From assembly GCA_964464755.1 (NCBI GenBank), contig CAYXGZ010000045.1, forward strand, positions 1 through 29,796: 29,796 bases of DNA, given 5' to 3'. The notes below the pieces were generated by a model. That model searched no databases and was not told where the DNA came from. It worked only from the letters and a program-made list of their open reading frames with translations. The translations under genes and the position numbers were made by a program. This DNA comes from CAYXGZ01 sp964464755. GTDB taxonomy: Bacteria > Planctomycetota > MHYJ01 > JACPRB01. Of this stretch, positions 23,551-29,796 are shown piece by piece (within the stretch, counting starts at the first letter, position 1; every line of letters begins with the position of its first letter).

Positions 23551-23892
23551 ATGGACCCGTCCCGCGCCGCCGCCGAGCGCGAGCTCCGCGCCCTCGTCGC
23601 CGAGATCCGCGCCGCCACCGAGTCGCAGCTCGCGAAGGTCGAGGAGGCCATCGGCCGCCTCCGCCTCGTCCTCGCCCAGGCCGACGCGCGGAAGGCGGAG
23701 CTCGAGCGGCTCCTCCGCCCCCCCGCCGCGGCCCCCGCGCCCGAGGCGCCCCCCGACCCGACCCACGCGAAGGTCTGGTCCCTCCAGGACGCGGGCCTCG
23801 ACCCGGCCCGCATCGCCTCGGAGACCGGGCTCGACGCGGGCGAGGTCTCCCTCATCCTGGGCCTCCGCCGCCTCGGCCGCCCCGCGCCTTGA
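23551..23892 (+). CDS. Coiled-coil protein with C-terminal helix-turn-helix-like region (DUF6115/DUF2802-like)
   Basis: A 113-aa protein. Residues 5-55 form a long charged helix (ELRALVAEIRAATESQLAKVE and onward) likely to be a coiled coil, then an Ala-Pro linker (57-70), then VWSLQDAGLDPARIASETGL and GEVSLILGLRRL, a helix-turn-helix-like pattern seen at the C-terminus of small DUF6115/DUF2802 proteins linked to flagellar and cell-envelope genes. Function is unknown. No good ribosome binding site precedes ATG 23551; an in-frame ATG at 23446 would add a 35-residue low-complexity extension. It lies 30 nt before the phosphoesterase gene. Confidence 0.65.
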   Translation: MDPSRAAAERELRALVAEIRAATESQLAKVEEAIGRLRLVLAQADARKAELERLLRPPAAAPAPEAPPDPTHAKVWSLQDAGLDPARIASETGLDAGEVSLILGLRRLGRPAP

Positions 23893-23916
23893 TTTTTCCC
23901 CGCCGCCTGCTACAGT
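23889..23916 (+). promoter_or_regulatory. Promoter giving a predicted leaderless phosphoesterase mRNA
   Basis: TTGATT (23889-23894), a 16-nt spacer and TACAGT (23911-23916). Only 6 nt separate the -10 box from the ATG at 23923, and there is no ribosome binding site, so transcription should begin at or next to the start codon. The -35 overlaps the stop of the upstream gene. Confidence 0.65.
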
Positions 23917-23922
23917 TGCCCC

Positions 23923-24687
23923 ATGGCCCGCAAGATCGCCCTGATCTCCGACCTTCACTCGAACATCGAGGCCCTCGAGGCCGTCCTCAAGGACGTCAAG
24001 GCGAACGGCAGCGACGAGATCTACTGCCTCGGCGACCTCATCGGCTACGGCCCCAACCCGCGGGACATGATCCGCCAGGCCTTCGACTGGAAGTGGTCCC
24101 TCCGCGGCAACCACGAGGACGCCCTCCTCTTCCTCGCCCTCGACTTCAACCCCGAGGCCGCCCAGGCGATCGAGTGGACGCGCTCGCAGCTCAACGACGC
24201 CAAGGCGAAGAAGGAGGAGAACCACCGGATGTGGAACTTCCTCGGCGACCTCCCGGACATGCGGGAGGACGGCGAGGTGATGTACCTCCACGCGTCGCCC
24301 CGGAACCGCACCAAGGAGTACGTCCGGCCCCACGACGTGCAGGACCAGGAGAAGATGGAGGAGATCTTCTCCATGATCCAGCGGATCTGCTTCTGCGGCC
24401 ACACCCACGAGCCGGGCGTGTTCACCCAGGACATGAAGTTCTACCCGCCCCGCGCGTTCGCCAACAAGGTGAAGCTCTCGGACGGCCGCAAGTACTACGT
24501 GAACATCGGCTCCGTCGGCCAGCCCCGCGACCGCGACACCCGCGCGTGCTACGTGCTCTGGGACCCCGAGAACCAGGTCGTGGAGTTCCGCCGGGTGGAG
24601 TACGACTACCGGCGGACCATGGACAAGATCTACTCGATCAAGCACATCCCCCGGCGCTTCGGGGAACGGCTCGAGGTCGGCCGCTAG
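23923..24687 (+). CDS. Calcineurin-like metallophosphoesterase (YfcE/diadenosine-tetraphosphatase-like)
   Basis: A 254-aa protein with all five metal-site blocks: SDLHSN (D10, H12), LGDLIGYGPNP, RGNHEDAL, YLHASPRN and GHTHEPG. The overall pattern (ISDLHSNIEALEAVL, GDLIGYGP, NIGSVGQPRD) is that of small bacterial phosphoesterases related to protein phosphatases and MJ0936. The substrate is unknown; phosphodiester or phosphoprotein hydrolysis is possible. No signal peptide, so cytosolic. The TAG overlaps the convergent lipoprotein stop within CTAG. Confidence 0.9.
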   Translation: MARKIALISDLHSNIEALEAVLKDVKANGSDEIYCLGDLIGYGPNPRDMIRQAFDWKWSLRGNHEDALLFLALDFNPEAAQAIEWTRSQLNDAKAKKEENHRMWNFLGDLPDMREDGEVMYLHASPRNRTKEYVRPHDVQDQEKMEEIFSMIQRICFCGHTHEPGVFTQDMKFYPPRAFANKVKLSDGRKYYVNIGSVGQPRDRDTRACYVLWDPENQVVEFRRVEYDYRRTMDKIYSIKHIPRRFGERLEVGR

Positions 24688-25298
24688 TTTCCTTCGCCCG
24701 AGCCCGTCGGCCGCCGCACCGAGTAGTGCAGCCGCCACTCCGCCCCCTCGACGATCATCTCGTACATCTTCGTCGCGCCCTCGACGCGCACGAGCACCGT
24801 GGCCGCGCCGCCCTCGGGGTAGACCTCGACGATCTCCATCCGCCCGGCCCAGACGGCCTGCTGGCCCGCCTCGGCCCGGTAGTACGTCTCCCAGGCCCGC
24901 TTCAGCCACTCGCTCGACAGGATCTCGACGGGCAGGATCGACGGCCGGCCGTTCGAGAAGTCGGGCCGGATCTCCTTGTTCTTCGCGAACCAGAAGTCCA
25001 GTTCCACCTTGGAGTCGCCCGGCAGCACCGCCAGGAGCTTCTGGAAGGTCGCGTCGCCCTTCTCGAGCATCCGGTGGTAGAGCCAGTCGCTCGCCATCTG
25101 CGAGCTGATCCGCGCCAGGACCCGCGAGGCGTCCTGGTCCACGACGGCCTTGCGCCAGGCCTCGAAGTAGCCGCGCACGATCTCCTTCGTGCGGATCTCC
25201 TCCGGGGTCTCGGTCCGCGGGCGGTCCGGGTCCCGGTCCGAGGGCGTGCTCACGCAGGCGGACAGGAGCAGCAGGCAGGCCGGGATGACGCGCTTCAT
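24684..25298 (-). CDS. Lipoprotein of unknown function
   Basis: A 204-aa protein with a lipoprotein signal peptide: MKRVIPACLLLLSAC, lipobox L-S-A-C with C15 as the lipidated residue. The mature part begins with a Asp/Arg/Pro-rich spacer, then a globular region (IVRGYFEAWRKAVVDQDASRVLARIS, later MYEMIVEGAEWRLHYSVRRP) reminiscent of NTF2-like folds, in which a helix-rich start is followed by strands. No catalytic motif is seen. The ATG overlaps the hisS stop as ATGA and GGAGG lies 6 nt upstream, so it is co-transcribed with hisS. Confidence 0.8.
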   Translation of the reverse strand: MKRVIPACLLLLSACVSTPSDRDPDRPRTETPEEIRTKEIVRGYFEAWRKAVVDQDASRVLARISSQMASDWLYHRMLEKGDATFQKLLAVLPGDSKVELDFWFAKNKEIRPDFSNGRPSILPVEILSSEWLKRAWETYYRAEAGQQAVWAGRMEIVEVYPEGGAATVLVRVEGATKMYEMIVEGAEWRLHYSVRRPTGSGEGN

Positions 25299-26599
25299 GG
25301 CTGACCTCCACGTAGGATCGACGCGGCCTCGGGGAGCGGGACCGACCGCTCCTCGCCGCCGTCCATCTTCTTGATCCGGACCTTCCCCGCGGCGACCTCC
25401 GCGCCGTCGAGGATGACCGCGTACCGGGCGCCCAGCCGGTTCGCCGAGCGCATCTGGGCCTTCACGCTCCGGGCCTCGAAGTCCAGGTCCCCCGAGAGCC
25501 CCGCGGCCCGCAGGGCCTGCGCCGCCCGGAAGGCCTCCTTCCGCGACGCCTCGTCCGCAGCGATCGCGTAGAAGTCCGGGGCCGGCGGCGGCGGCACGGC
25601 CGCCTTCTCCGCCTCCATCGCGATGAACAGGCGCTCCACGCCCGCGGCGAAACCCACCGCGCCGACCTCGGGCCCGCCCATCGACCCGACCAGCGTATCG
25701 TAGCGGCCCCCGCCCCCGAGCGCGTCCTGCGCCCCGAGCGCGGCCGACGAGAACTCGTAGACCGTCCGCGTGTAGTAGTCCAGCCCGCGCACGATGCGCT
25801 TGTCGACGCGGTGCGCGATCCCCGCCAGGTCGAGCCCCGCGCGGACCGCGGCGAAGTGCTCCTTGCAGGGCCCGCAGACGTGGTCCGCGGCGCCCGGGGC
25901 CGCCTCGTTGAGCGCCGAGTCCTTCTTGCAGTCGAGCACGCGGAAGACGTTCCGCTCGAAGCGCCGGCGGCAGTTCTCGCAGCGCTGGGCGAGCGTCGGG
26001 GCGACGTAGGCCTTGAGCGCCTCGCGGTACGCGCCGCGGCAGTCCCGGCAGCCCATCGTGTTGAGCCGGAGGTCGAAGCGGGCGATGCCCGCCGCCTTCA
26101 GGATGTCCACGTAGACCGCGATCGTCTCGACGTCCAGCAGCGGGTCGCCGGAGCCGGCCGCCTCGACGCCGATCTGGGAGAACTGGCGGTGCCGCCCCTT
26201 CTGGGGCTTCTCGTAGCGGAACGCCGGCCCGAGGTACCAGACCTTCCAGAGGTTGCGGACCTTGAAGAGCCCGTTCTGCACGAGGAGCCGGACCGCGCCC
26301 GGGGTGACCTCGGGGCGGAACGTGAAGGAGTCCCGGTCCCCCGCCTCGCCCTTGTGCGGGACGGTGAACATCTCCTTCTCGACGATGTCCGTCACCTCGC
26401 CCGTGGACTTGTGGAAGAGGCCGGTGTGCTCGAACATCGGGGGCCGGACCTCGACGTAGCCGTAGCGGTCCATGACGCCGCGGACGAGGCGCTCGAGGTG
26501 GAGCCAGCCCTCGAGGCGGGTCCAGGGCTCGGAGTTCGCCTGCGCCGGGTAGACGTCGTAGGTGCCGTCGGGCGCGGAGGGGGCGTTCTCGCGGTTCAT
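25295..26599 (-). CDS. hisS: Histidyl-tRNA synthetase
   Basis: A 434-aa class II aminoacyl-tRNA synthetase charging tRNA-His. Seen: motif 1 region YGYVEVRPPMFEHTGLF, motif 2 FRYEKPQKGRHRQFSQIGVEA, the histidine-specific RIVRGLDYYTRTVYEF, motif 3 GGGGRYDTLVG..VGFAAGVERL, and a C-terminal anticodon-binding domain. The insertion domain has Cys pairs (CRDC, CENC, CGPC) that may bind zinc, a feature known in a subset of bacterial HisRS. ATG 26599 is chosen because the longer in-frame TTG lies inside the -35 box. No ribosome binding site is seen. Confidence 0.96.
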   Translation of the reverse strand: MNRENAPSAPDGTYDVYPAQANSEPWTRLEGWLHLERLVRGVMDRYGYVEVRPPMFEHTGLFHKSTGEVTDIVEKEMFTVPHKGEAGDRDSFTFRPEVTPGAVRLLVQNGLFKVRNLWKVWYLGPAFRYEKPQKGRHRQFSQIGVEAAGSGDPLLDVETIAVYVDILKAAGIARFDLRLNTMGCRDCRGAYREALKAYVAPTLAQRCENCRRRFERNVFRVLDCKKDSALNEAAPGAADHVCGPCKEHFAAVRAGLDLAGIAHRVDKRIVRGLDYYTRTVYEFSSAALGAQDALGGGGRYDTLVGSMGGPEVGAVGFAAGVERLFIAMEAEKAAVPPPPAPDFYAIAADEASRKEAFRAAQALRAAGLSGDLDFEARSVKAQMRSANRLGARYAVILDGAEVAAGKVRIKKMDGGEERSVPLPEAASILRGGQP

Positions 26600-26610
26600 G
26601 GGAAGCGCCC

Positions 26611-26638
26611 ATTGTAGGCCCGCGGGGCCGGGGATCAA
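26611..26638 (-). promoter_or_regulatory. Promoter of hisS
   Basis: The minus strand reads TTGATC (26638-26633), a 16-nt spacer and TACAAT (26616-26611). Transcription would begin about 4-6 nt before the ATG, so the message is nearly leaderless, in keeping with the missing ribosome binding site. Confidence 0.7.
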
Positions 26639-26646
26639 GGGCGGCC

Positions 26647-26674
26647 TTGACCGGCGGGGTCCCGGCGATAGACT
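26647..26674 (+). promoter_or_regulatory. Promoter of the dodecin gene
   Basis: TTGACC (26647-26652), a 16-nt spacer and TAGACT (26669-26674). It is back to back with the hisS promoter, the two -35 boxes being 8 nt apart. GGAGG at 26688-26692 then precedes ATG 26699. Confidence 0.7.
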
Positions 26675-26698
26675 GGTCGCTTCACCCGGAGGAACCCC

Positions 26699-26902
26699 AT
26701 GACCGTCGCCCGAGTCACCGAGATCACCTCGTCGAGCAAGAAGAGCATCGAGGACGCCGTCGAGTCCGGCCTCAAGCGCGCCTCGAAGACCCTGCGCGGC
26801 ATCACCGGCCTCGAGATCCAGTCCATCAAGGCCAAGGTCGAGGACGGCAAGGTCCAGGAATACCGCGTCACGGTGAAGATCACCTTCATCCTCGACGCCT
26901 AG
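26699..26902 (+). CDS. Dodecin-family protein
   Basis: A 67-aa protein of the dodecin fold (a dodecamer that stores flavin or CoA). Seen: VARVTEITSSSKKSIEDAVE (strand 1 and helix start), KRASKTLRGITGLEIQSIKA and VEDGKVQEYRVTVKITFIL. The residue expected to be the flavin-stacking Trp (G-W-E or G-A-W in typical members) is Leu38 here, so flavin binding may be weakened or absent. It has its own promoter and a clear GGAGG site, and ends 3 bp from the convergent glycosyltransferase. Confidence 0.9.
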   Translation: MTVARVTEITSSSKKSIEDAVESGLKRASKTLRGITGLEIQSIKAKVEDGKVQEYRVTVKITFILDA

Positions 26903-26905
26903 TCC

Positions 26906-28363
26906 TCACGGCCCGCGGACGAACACCCGGACGACGCGGTCCCCGCGGGACGGCGACGCGGGGAACGATTCCGCGAGGCGGAAGGGCCCCAGGTCCGACG
27001 TCCGCCAGTCCCAGCCGTCCTTCGCCGCGTCCTGGTCCGTGAAGACCCAGTACGCCGCGTCCGGCGCCTTCGTCGAGTAGCCGACCCACCGCGCCCGGGC
27101 GTAGTACGGCACCTTGTCCACGGGACAGGACACCGTCGCGCCGGGACCGCCGTGCCGCTGCAGGATCCACTCCCCCGCCTCCCGCAGTCCGACCTGGTTC
27201 CCGCGGCGCCCCGTGGCCGCCTCCCGCCCGCCCAGCCCGAGCAGCACCAGGCCGACGATCGCGAGGACGGGCCAGCGCTCGCCGCCGGACCGGGCCGGCA
27301 CGGCCCAGGCCGCGAAGGGCCCGAGCAGGACGAACGCCCAGGCCAGCGGCGGATGGAGGTAGCGGTCGCTGATCTGGTGGCCGGTCCGGAAGTTCGTCCA
27401 CCAGACGCAGAGGAGGTAGCCGACGATCCAGGCCGCGATCCAGCGCTTCCGCCCCAGCCCCGCGCCCCACTTCCCGAGCAGCGCCAGGGCCGCGACGACA
27501 ACCGCGAGATGGAAGCCGGCCGTGTGCCAGACCTGCCGGCCCAGGTACCACGAGCTCGAGACCCAGGGACCCAGTTCCTGCCGCCGGCGGCCCCAGGCCC
27601 CCGCCCCGACTTCCTCGCCCGCGGCGTGGCCCACCGCGAGTTCCACGACGCCCTTCGGCGAGTACCGGAAGCGGCCCGCCGTCGCGCTCAGGTGACCGAT
27701 GTACGCGCCCGTCACCGCGAGGAACAGGAGCAGCGCGCCCGCCGCCCGGAGCGCCACCCCCGGCTCGCGGATCCGCCGCACGACGCCGACCGCGAGCGTG
27801 ACGCCGGTCAGCGCGACGAGGATCAGGCCCTCGCTCTTGGCCAGGAACCCGAGCGCCGCGGCCGCCGTCGCCAGCCAGAGCCCGCGCCCGGAGTGCACGA
27901 AGCGCAGCGCCCCGCACATCGCGCTCATCGCGAGGAGCGCGAAAACCCCGTCGGCGAAGACGGAGGACTGGATGTCCACGAACGCCGGGTGCAGTTCGTA
28001 CCCGACGAGCGCGAAGAACGCCGCCCGGGCCCCCGCGAGATCCCGCACCAGGAGCCACAGGGGCCACCCGGCGGCCACGCCCGCCAGCAGGGAGATCGCG
28101 ACGGCCCCGGCCTCCGACCCGCCCGCGAGGGCGACGAGGGCCGAGTACAGGGGATGGAAGCCCTCCCGGGTCGCGGCGGCCCAGTCCCCGCGGAGGAAGC
28201 CCTCCGCGATGCCGAGGAACTTCGGGCCGTCGGTGTTGATGACGGGGGTCCGCAGCGCCACGACGCCCCGGACGAGCGCGCCGAAGGCCAGGATCCAGGG
28301 CAGCAGCCGGGCCCGGGCCAGCGGCGTGGCTCCGGCGTCCGGGGTCGGCGGGCCGTCCGCCAT
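26906..28363 (-). CDS. Membrane glycosyltransferase of the ArnT/PMT (GT-C) family
   Basis: A 485-aa multi-pass membrane protein with roughly ten hydrophobic segments. Near the start is INTDGPKFLGIAEGFLRGDW, in the position of the acidic first-loop motif of GT-C enzymes, followed by FHPLYSALVAL, and later YLHPPLAW. The family transfers sugars from polyprenyl phosphates to proteins, lipids or glycans on the outer face of the membrane. The acceptor is unknown. ATG 28363 has GAGGCGG upstream; ATG 28411 in frame is an alternative. The C-terminal ~80 residues (CPVDKVPYYARARWVGYS) are a soluble tail. Confidence 0.85.
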   Translation of the reverse strand: MADGPPTPDAGATPLARARLLPWILAFGALVRGVVALRTPVINTDGPKFLGIAEGFLRGDWAAATREGFHPLYSALVALAGGSEAGAVAISLLAGVAAGWPLWLLVRDLAGARAAFFALVGYELHPAFVDIQSSVFADGVFALLAMSAMCGALRFVHSGRGLWLATAAAALGFLAKSEGLILVALTGVTLAVGVVRRIREPGVALRAAGALLLFLAVTGAYIGHLSATAGRFRYSPKGVVELAVGHAAGEEVGAGAWGRRRQELGPWVSSSWYLGRQVWHTAGFHLAVVVAALALLGKWGAGLGRKRWIAAWIVGYLLCVWWTNFRTGHQISDRYLHPPLAWAFVLLGPFAAWAVPARSGGERWPVLAIVGLVLLGLGGREAATGRRGNQVGLREAGEWILQRHGGPGATVSCPVDKVPYYARARWVGYSTKAPDAAYWVFTDQDAAKDGWDWRTSDLGPFRLAESFPASPSRGDRVVRVFVRGP

Positions 28364-28505
28364 CAGGCCGCCTCGTCCGACGGGAGCAGCGTCCTCCGGC
28401 CTCGCACCCATGCACCCCCGGGGGCCGGGCGGTCGGCCCCTTCGAGACTCCGCCGGATCGTGATTCGGTCCTCGCCGGCCGGCTCCCGCGCCGCGGCCCG
28501 GCAAG

Positions 28506-28532
28506 CTTATCGGGGCCTCGAAGGGGCGTCAA
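28506..28532 (-). promoter_or_regulatory. Possible promoter of the membrane glycosyltransferase gene
   Basis: The minus strand reads TTGACG (28532-28527), a 15-nt spacer and GATAAG (28511-28506). It lies just past the PC4-like gene stop and would give a leader of about 135 nt. The short spacing makes it less certain than the other promoters in the window. Confidence 0.4.
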
Positions 28533-28544
28533 CCGCGCCCTCCG

Positions 28545-28823
28545 CTACGAGGCCTGCGCGAGCATCGACCCCGCCGCCTCGTCGAGGATGCGCCGGAGCG
28601 CGGCCACCTCCTCGCGGGTGGAGAGCCGGACGCCCTTGCGGGTGAAGCCCTGGTAGTTCGCCCCGACGACGTACTCGCGCACGTCGAGCCAGGGCGGCCC
28701 GCCCTTGCGGGGGTCCTTCAGCAGCCGCACCTTGTACCGGCCGAGGTCCGGGAACTCCCGCACCACGGTGACCTCGAACGGCTTCCGCGCCTTCCGGGCG
28801 CCCGCGTTCTCCGTCGTCTCCAT
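28545..28823 (-). CDS. PC4/YdbC-like single-stranded-DNA-binding protein
   Basis: A 92-aa protein resembling the transcriptional coactivator PC4 domain: FEVTVVREFPDLGRYKVRLLKD, then WLDVREYVVG (compare the IREY motif), GFTRKGVRLSTREEVAALRRIL (compare kPtkkGisL...L). PC4-like proteins form dimers that bind single-stranded DNA or RNA. An excellent AGGAGGTG site precedes ATG 28823. It is 133 nt from the glycosyltransferase gene upstream on the same strand. Confidence 0.8.
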   Translation of the reverse strand: METTENAGARKARKPFEVTVVREFPDLGRYKVRLLKDPRKGGPPWLDVREYVVGANYQGFTRKGVRLSTREEVAALRRILDEAAGSMLAQAS

Positions 28824-28956
28824 CGCGCACCTCCTGGAAAAGGGATGGAGGCGGGAACGCACGCGGCGTGCCACGCGCGCCCCTCGGGGAGTCGCGCCGC
28901 CGGACCGCCGCCCGTGGAGGAACGACCCGGGGCGGGTCGCGCGGTAACGCCCCGGC

Positions 28957-29583
28957 TCAGCGGGGCTTGCGCCCGATGCGGCCCGCGTGGAAGTCCTGCT
29001 GCGCCTGCTGGATGAAGTCGCGCATCGCCTGGAGGAAGCGCGGCCTCGAGTCGCCCGGCGGCGGGATGACGGCCGCCTCCCGGACATAGATCCTCCGGAC
29101 CTGGTCCCGCACCTCGACCGAGGGGACGATCCAGGCGTCGACGCCCGCCGCGGCCCGCAGGTCCCAGGCCCGGTACCGGTTCACGAGGAAGCCCCCGGGC
29201 GGGTCGCCGCGCCCGCCGGCCGGACCCCAGGCCCAGGGCAGCGGCGCGAGGCAATAGCAGACGTGCAGGGTCTCGACCGGCACCTTCGCGCCCTTCGCCA
29301 CGGAGGCCGACGACGACAGGACGAGGTCGTAGCCCTCGAGATCGAAACCCGCGACCGCCAGGGGCTGGAGCAGGCGCCAGGCCGAGGGATTGCGCCGCGC
29401 GCCGGGCATCCACTGGAGGAAGCTCGGACGGATCGCGCGGCCCGCGAGCCGGGCATCGAGCGACCCGCGGTCGCAGGCGAGGACGTGGAGGTCCGCGTCG
29501 GGGTAGAGCTCGGCGAACGCGTCGGGCACGCCCGCGGCCCCCGGCGGGCCGTCGAGCCGTTCCTGGACGAGGGCGACCCTCAC
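28957..29583 (-). CDS. GT4-type glycosyltransferase, N-terminal domain only
   Basis: A 208-aa protein matching the acceptor-binding N-terminal Rossmann domain of WbaZ-like GT4 enzymes: MRVALVQERLDGPPGAAGV, ELYPDADLHVL, IRPSFLQWMPGARR, GYDLVLSSSASVAKGAK, LHVCYCLAPLPWAW, and RRIYVREAAVIPPP. Full-length relatives are about 370-400 aa and continue after this point with the nucleotide-sugar-binding domain. Here a 25-30 residue helical tail follows and the frame stops. No remainder is found in the 133 nt before the next gene, so the protein is truncated or a single-domain partner. It starts 9 nt after ahcY. Confidence 0.8.
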   Translation of the reverse strand: MRVALVQERLDGPPGAAGVPDAFAELYPDADLHVLACDRGSLDARLAGRAIRPSFLQWMPGARRNPSAWRLLQPLAVAGFDLEGYDLVLSSSASVAKGAKVPVETLHVCYCLAPLPWAWGPAGGRGDPPGGFLVNRYRAWDLRAAAGVDAWIVPSVEVRDQVRRIYVREAAVIPPPGDSRPRFLQAMRDFIQQAQQDFHAGRIGRKPR

Positions 29584-29592
29584 GGGCCCGGC

Positions 29593-29796
29593 TTAGGTCC
29601 CCTCTTCCCAGCCCTCGAGGTACTTCTTCTGCTCGGGGGTCAGCTCGTCGATCCGGATGCCGAGGCTCTCGAGCTTGATCCGCGAGATCCACTGCTCGAC
29701 CTCGATCGGGACCTCGTTGACCGCGACCTTGAGCTTCGAGCGGTTCTTCGCGCACCACTCGGCCATGAGGGCCTGCGTCGCGAAGCTCATGTCCAT
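29593..29796 (-). CDS. ahcY: Adenosylhomocysteinase, C-terminal end
   Basis: The last 67 codons of a gene that continues beyond the right edge; stop TAA is 29595-29593. Seen: MDMSFATQALMAEW, then VPIEVEQWISRIKLESLGIRID and LTPEQKKYLEGWEEGT, the characteristic SAHH C-terminus of the short type that lacks the PYKPxxYRY extension. The enzyme hydrolyses S-adenosylhomocysteine to adenosine and homocysteine, recycling the SAM by-product. Confidence 0.92.
   Translation of the reverse strand: MDMSFATQALMAEWCAKNRSKLKVAVNEVPIEVEQWISRIKLESLGIRIDELTPEQKKYLEGWEEGT

Noticed and set aside
28545..28956. Selenocysteine read-through of the glycosyltransferase TGA at 28959-28957
   Set aside because: The sequence after the TGA does not resemble the missing GT4 domain and no SECIS-like hairpin with the right geometry is evident.

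Overview
The window is about 29.8 kb of very GC-rich bacterial chromosome (third codon positions are almost all G or C). It is packed with short operons and shows no insertion sequence, phage gene, tRNA, rRNA or CRISPR array. A lipid A-type UDP-diacylglucosamine pyrophosphatase, a meso-diaminopimelate-type MurE and five type II secretion/type IV pilin-like pseudopilins point to a diderm (Gram-negative-type) bacterium with peptidoglycan. The Ser/Thr kinase fused to TPRs and the GspG proteins carrying an HNKRG-(I/V)-D-(L/I)-W signature resemble Planctomycetota or other deep-branching GC-rich phyla, but the phylum cannot be fixed from sequence alone.

Layout. (1) 3-6227, plus strand: a translationally coupled operon for leucine/isovalerate catabolism (3-methylcrotonyl-CoA carboxylase beta end, methylglutaconyl-CoA hydratase, a split carboxylase alpha subunit made as separate biotin carboxylase and biotin carrier proteins, HMG-CoA lyase), then a zinc-ribbon membrane protein and a Ser/Thr kinase with eight TPRs. 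(2) 9942-6228, minus strand: malate dehydrogenase, a Cys/Met-metabolism PLP enzyme, a free-standing tRNA-binding domain and an exported thioredoxin-fold protein. (3) 10025-10420, plus: a small membrane protein. (4) 18411-10423, minus: a short division/cell-wall cluster, mraZ, an unknown 94-aa gene, rsmH, ftsL-like, ftsI, murE, murF, mraY. (5) 18749-19366, plus: a degenerate receiver-like protein. (6) 23294-19368, minus: five pseudopilins followed by an LpxH-type hydrolase. (7) 23551-24687, plus: a coiled-coil/HTH protein and a metallophosphoesterase. (8) 26599-24684, minus: hisS and a lipoprotein; 26699-26902, plus: dodecin. (9) 28363-26906, minus: a membrane glycosyltransferase. (10) 29796-28545, minus: the ahcY end, half of a GT4 glycosyltransferase and a PC4-like protein.

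The main discovery is in block 2. A conventional gene call would start the thioredoxin-like gene at an internal ATG (7106) that has no ribosome binding site. The same frame runs upstream, without TAA or TAG, to an ATG at 7343 that has a GGAGG site and encodes a signal peptide. It is crossed only by two in-frame TGA codons, at 7274-7272 and 7124-7122. Each TGA is followed, 16-17 nt later, by a perfect short hairpin whose loop has G at position 2, as expected of bacterial SECIS elements. The second TGA falls exactly where related thioredoxin-fold proteins have the first Cys of CxxC. All 77 sense codons of the normally discarded segment end in G or C. I read this as an exported selenoprotein with two selenocysteines (U24 and U74). 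No sel genes or tRNA-Sec lie in the window, so Sec machinery elsewhere in the genome is a required prediction.

Other points: all five convergent gene pairs have stop codons touching or within three bases, three of them in palindromes; consecutive plus-strand genes are joined by GTGA overlaps; there are several clear TTGAC-type promoters, one of which would give a leaderless mRNA; and a terminator-like hairpin lies just inside the mraZ leader.
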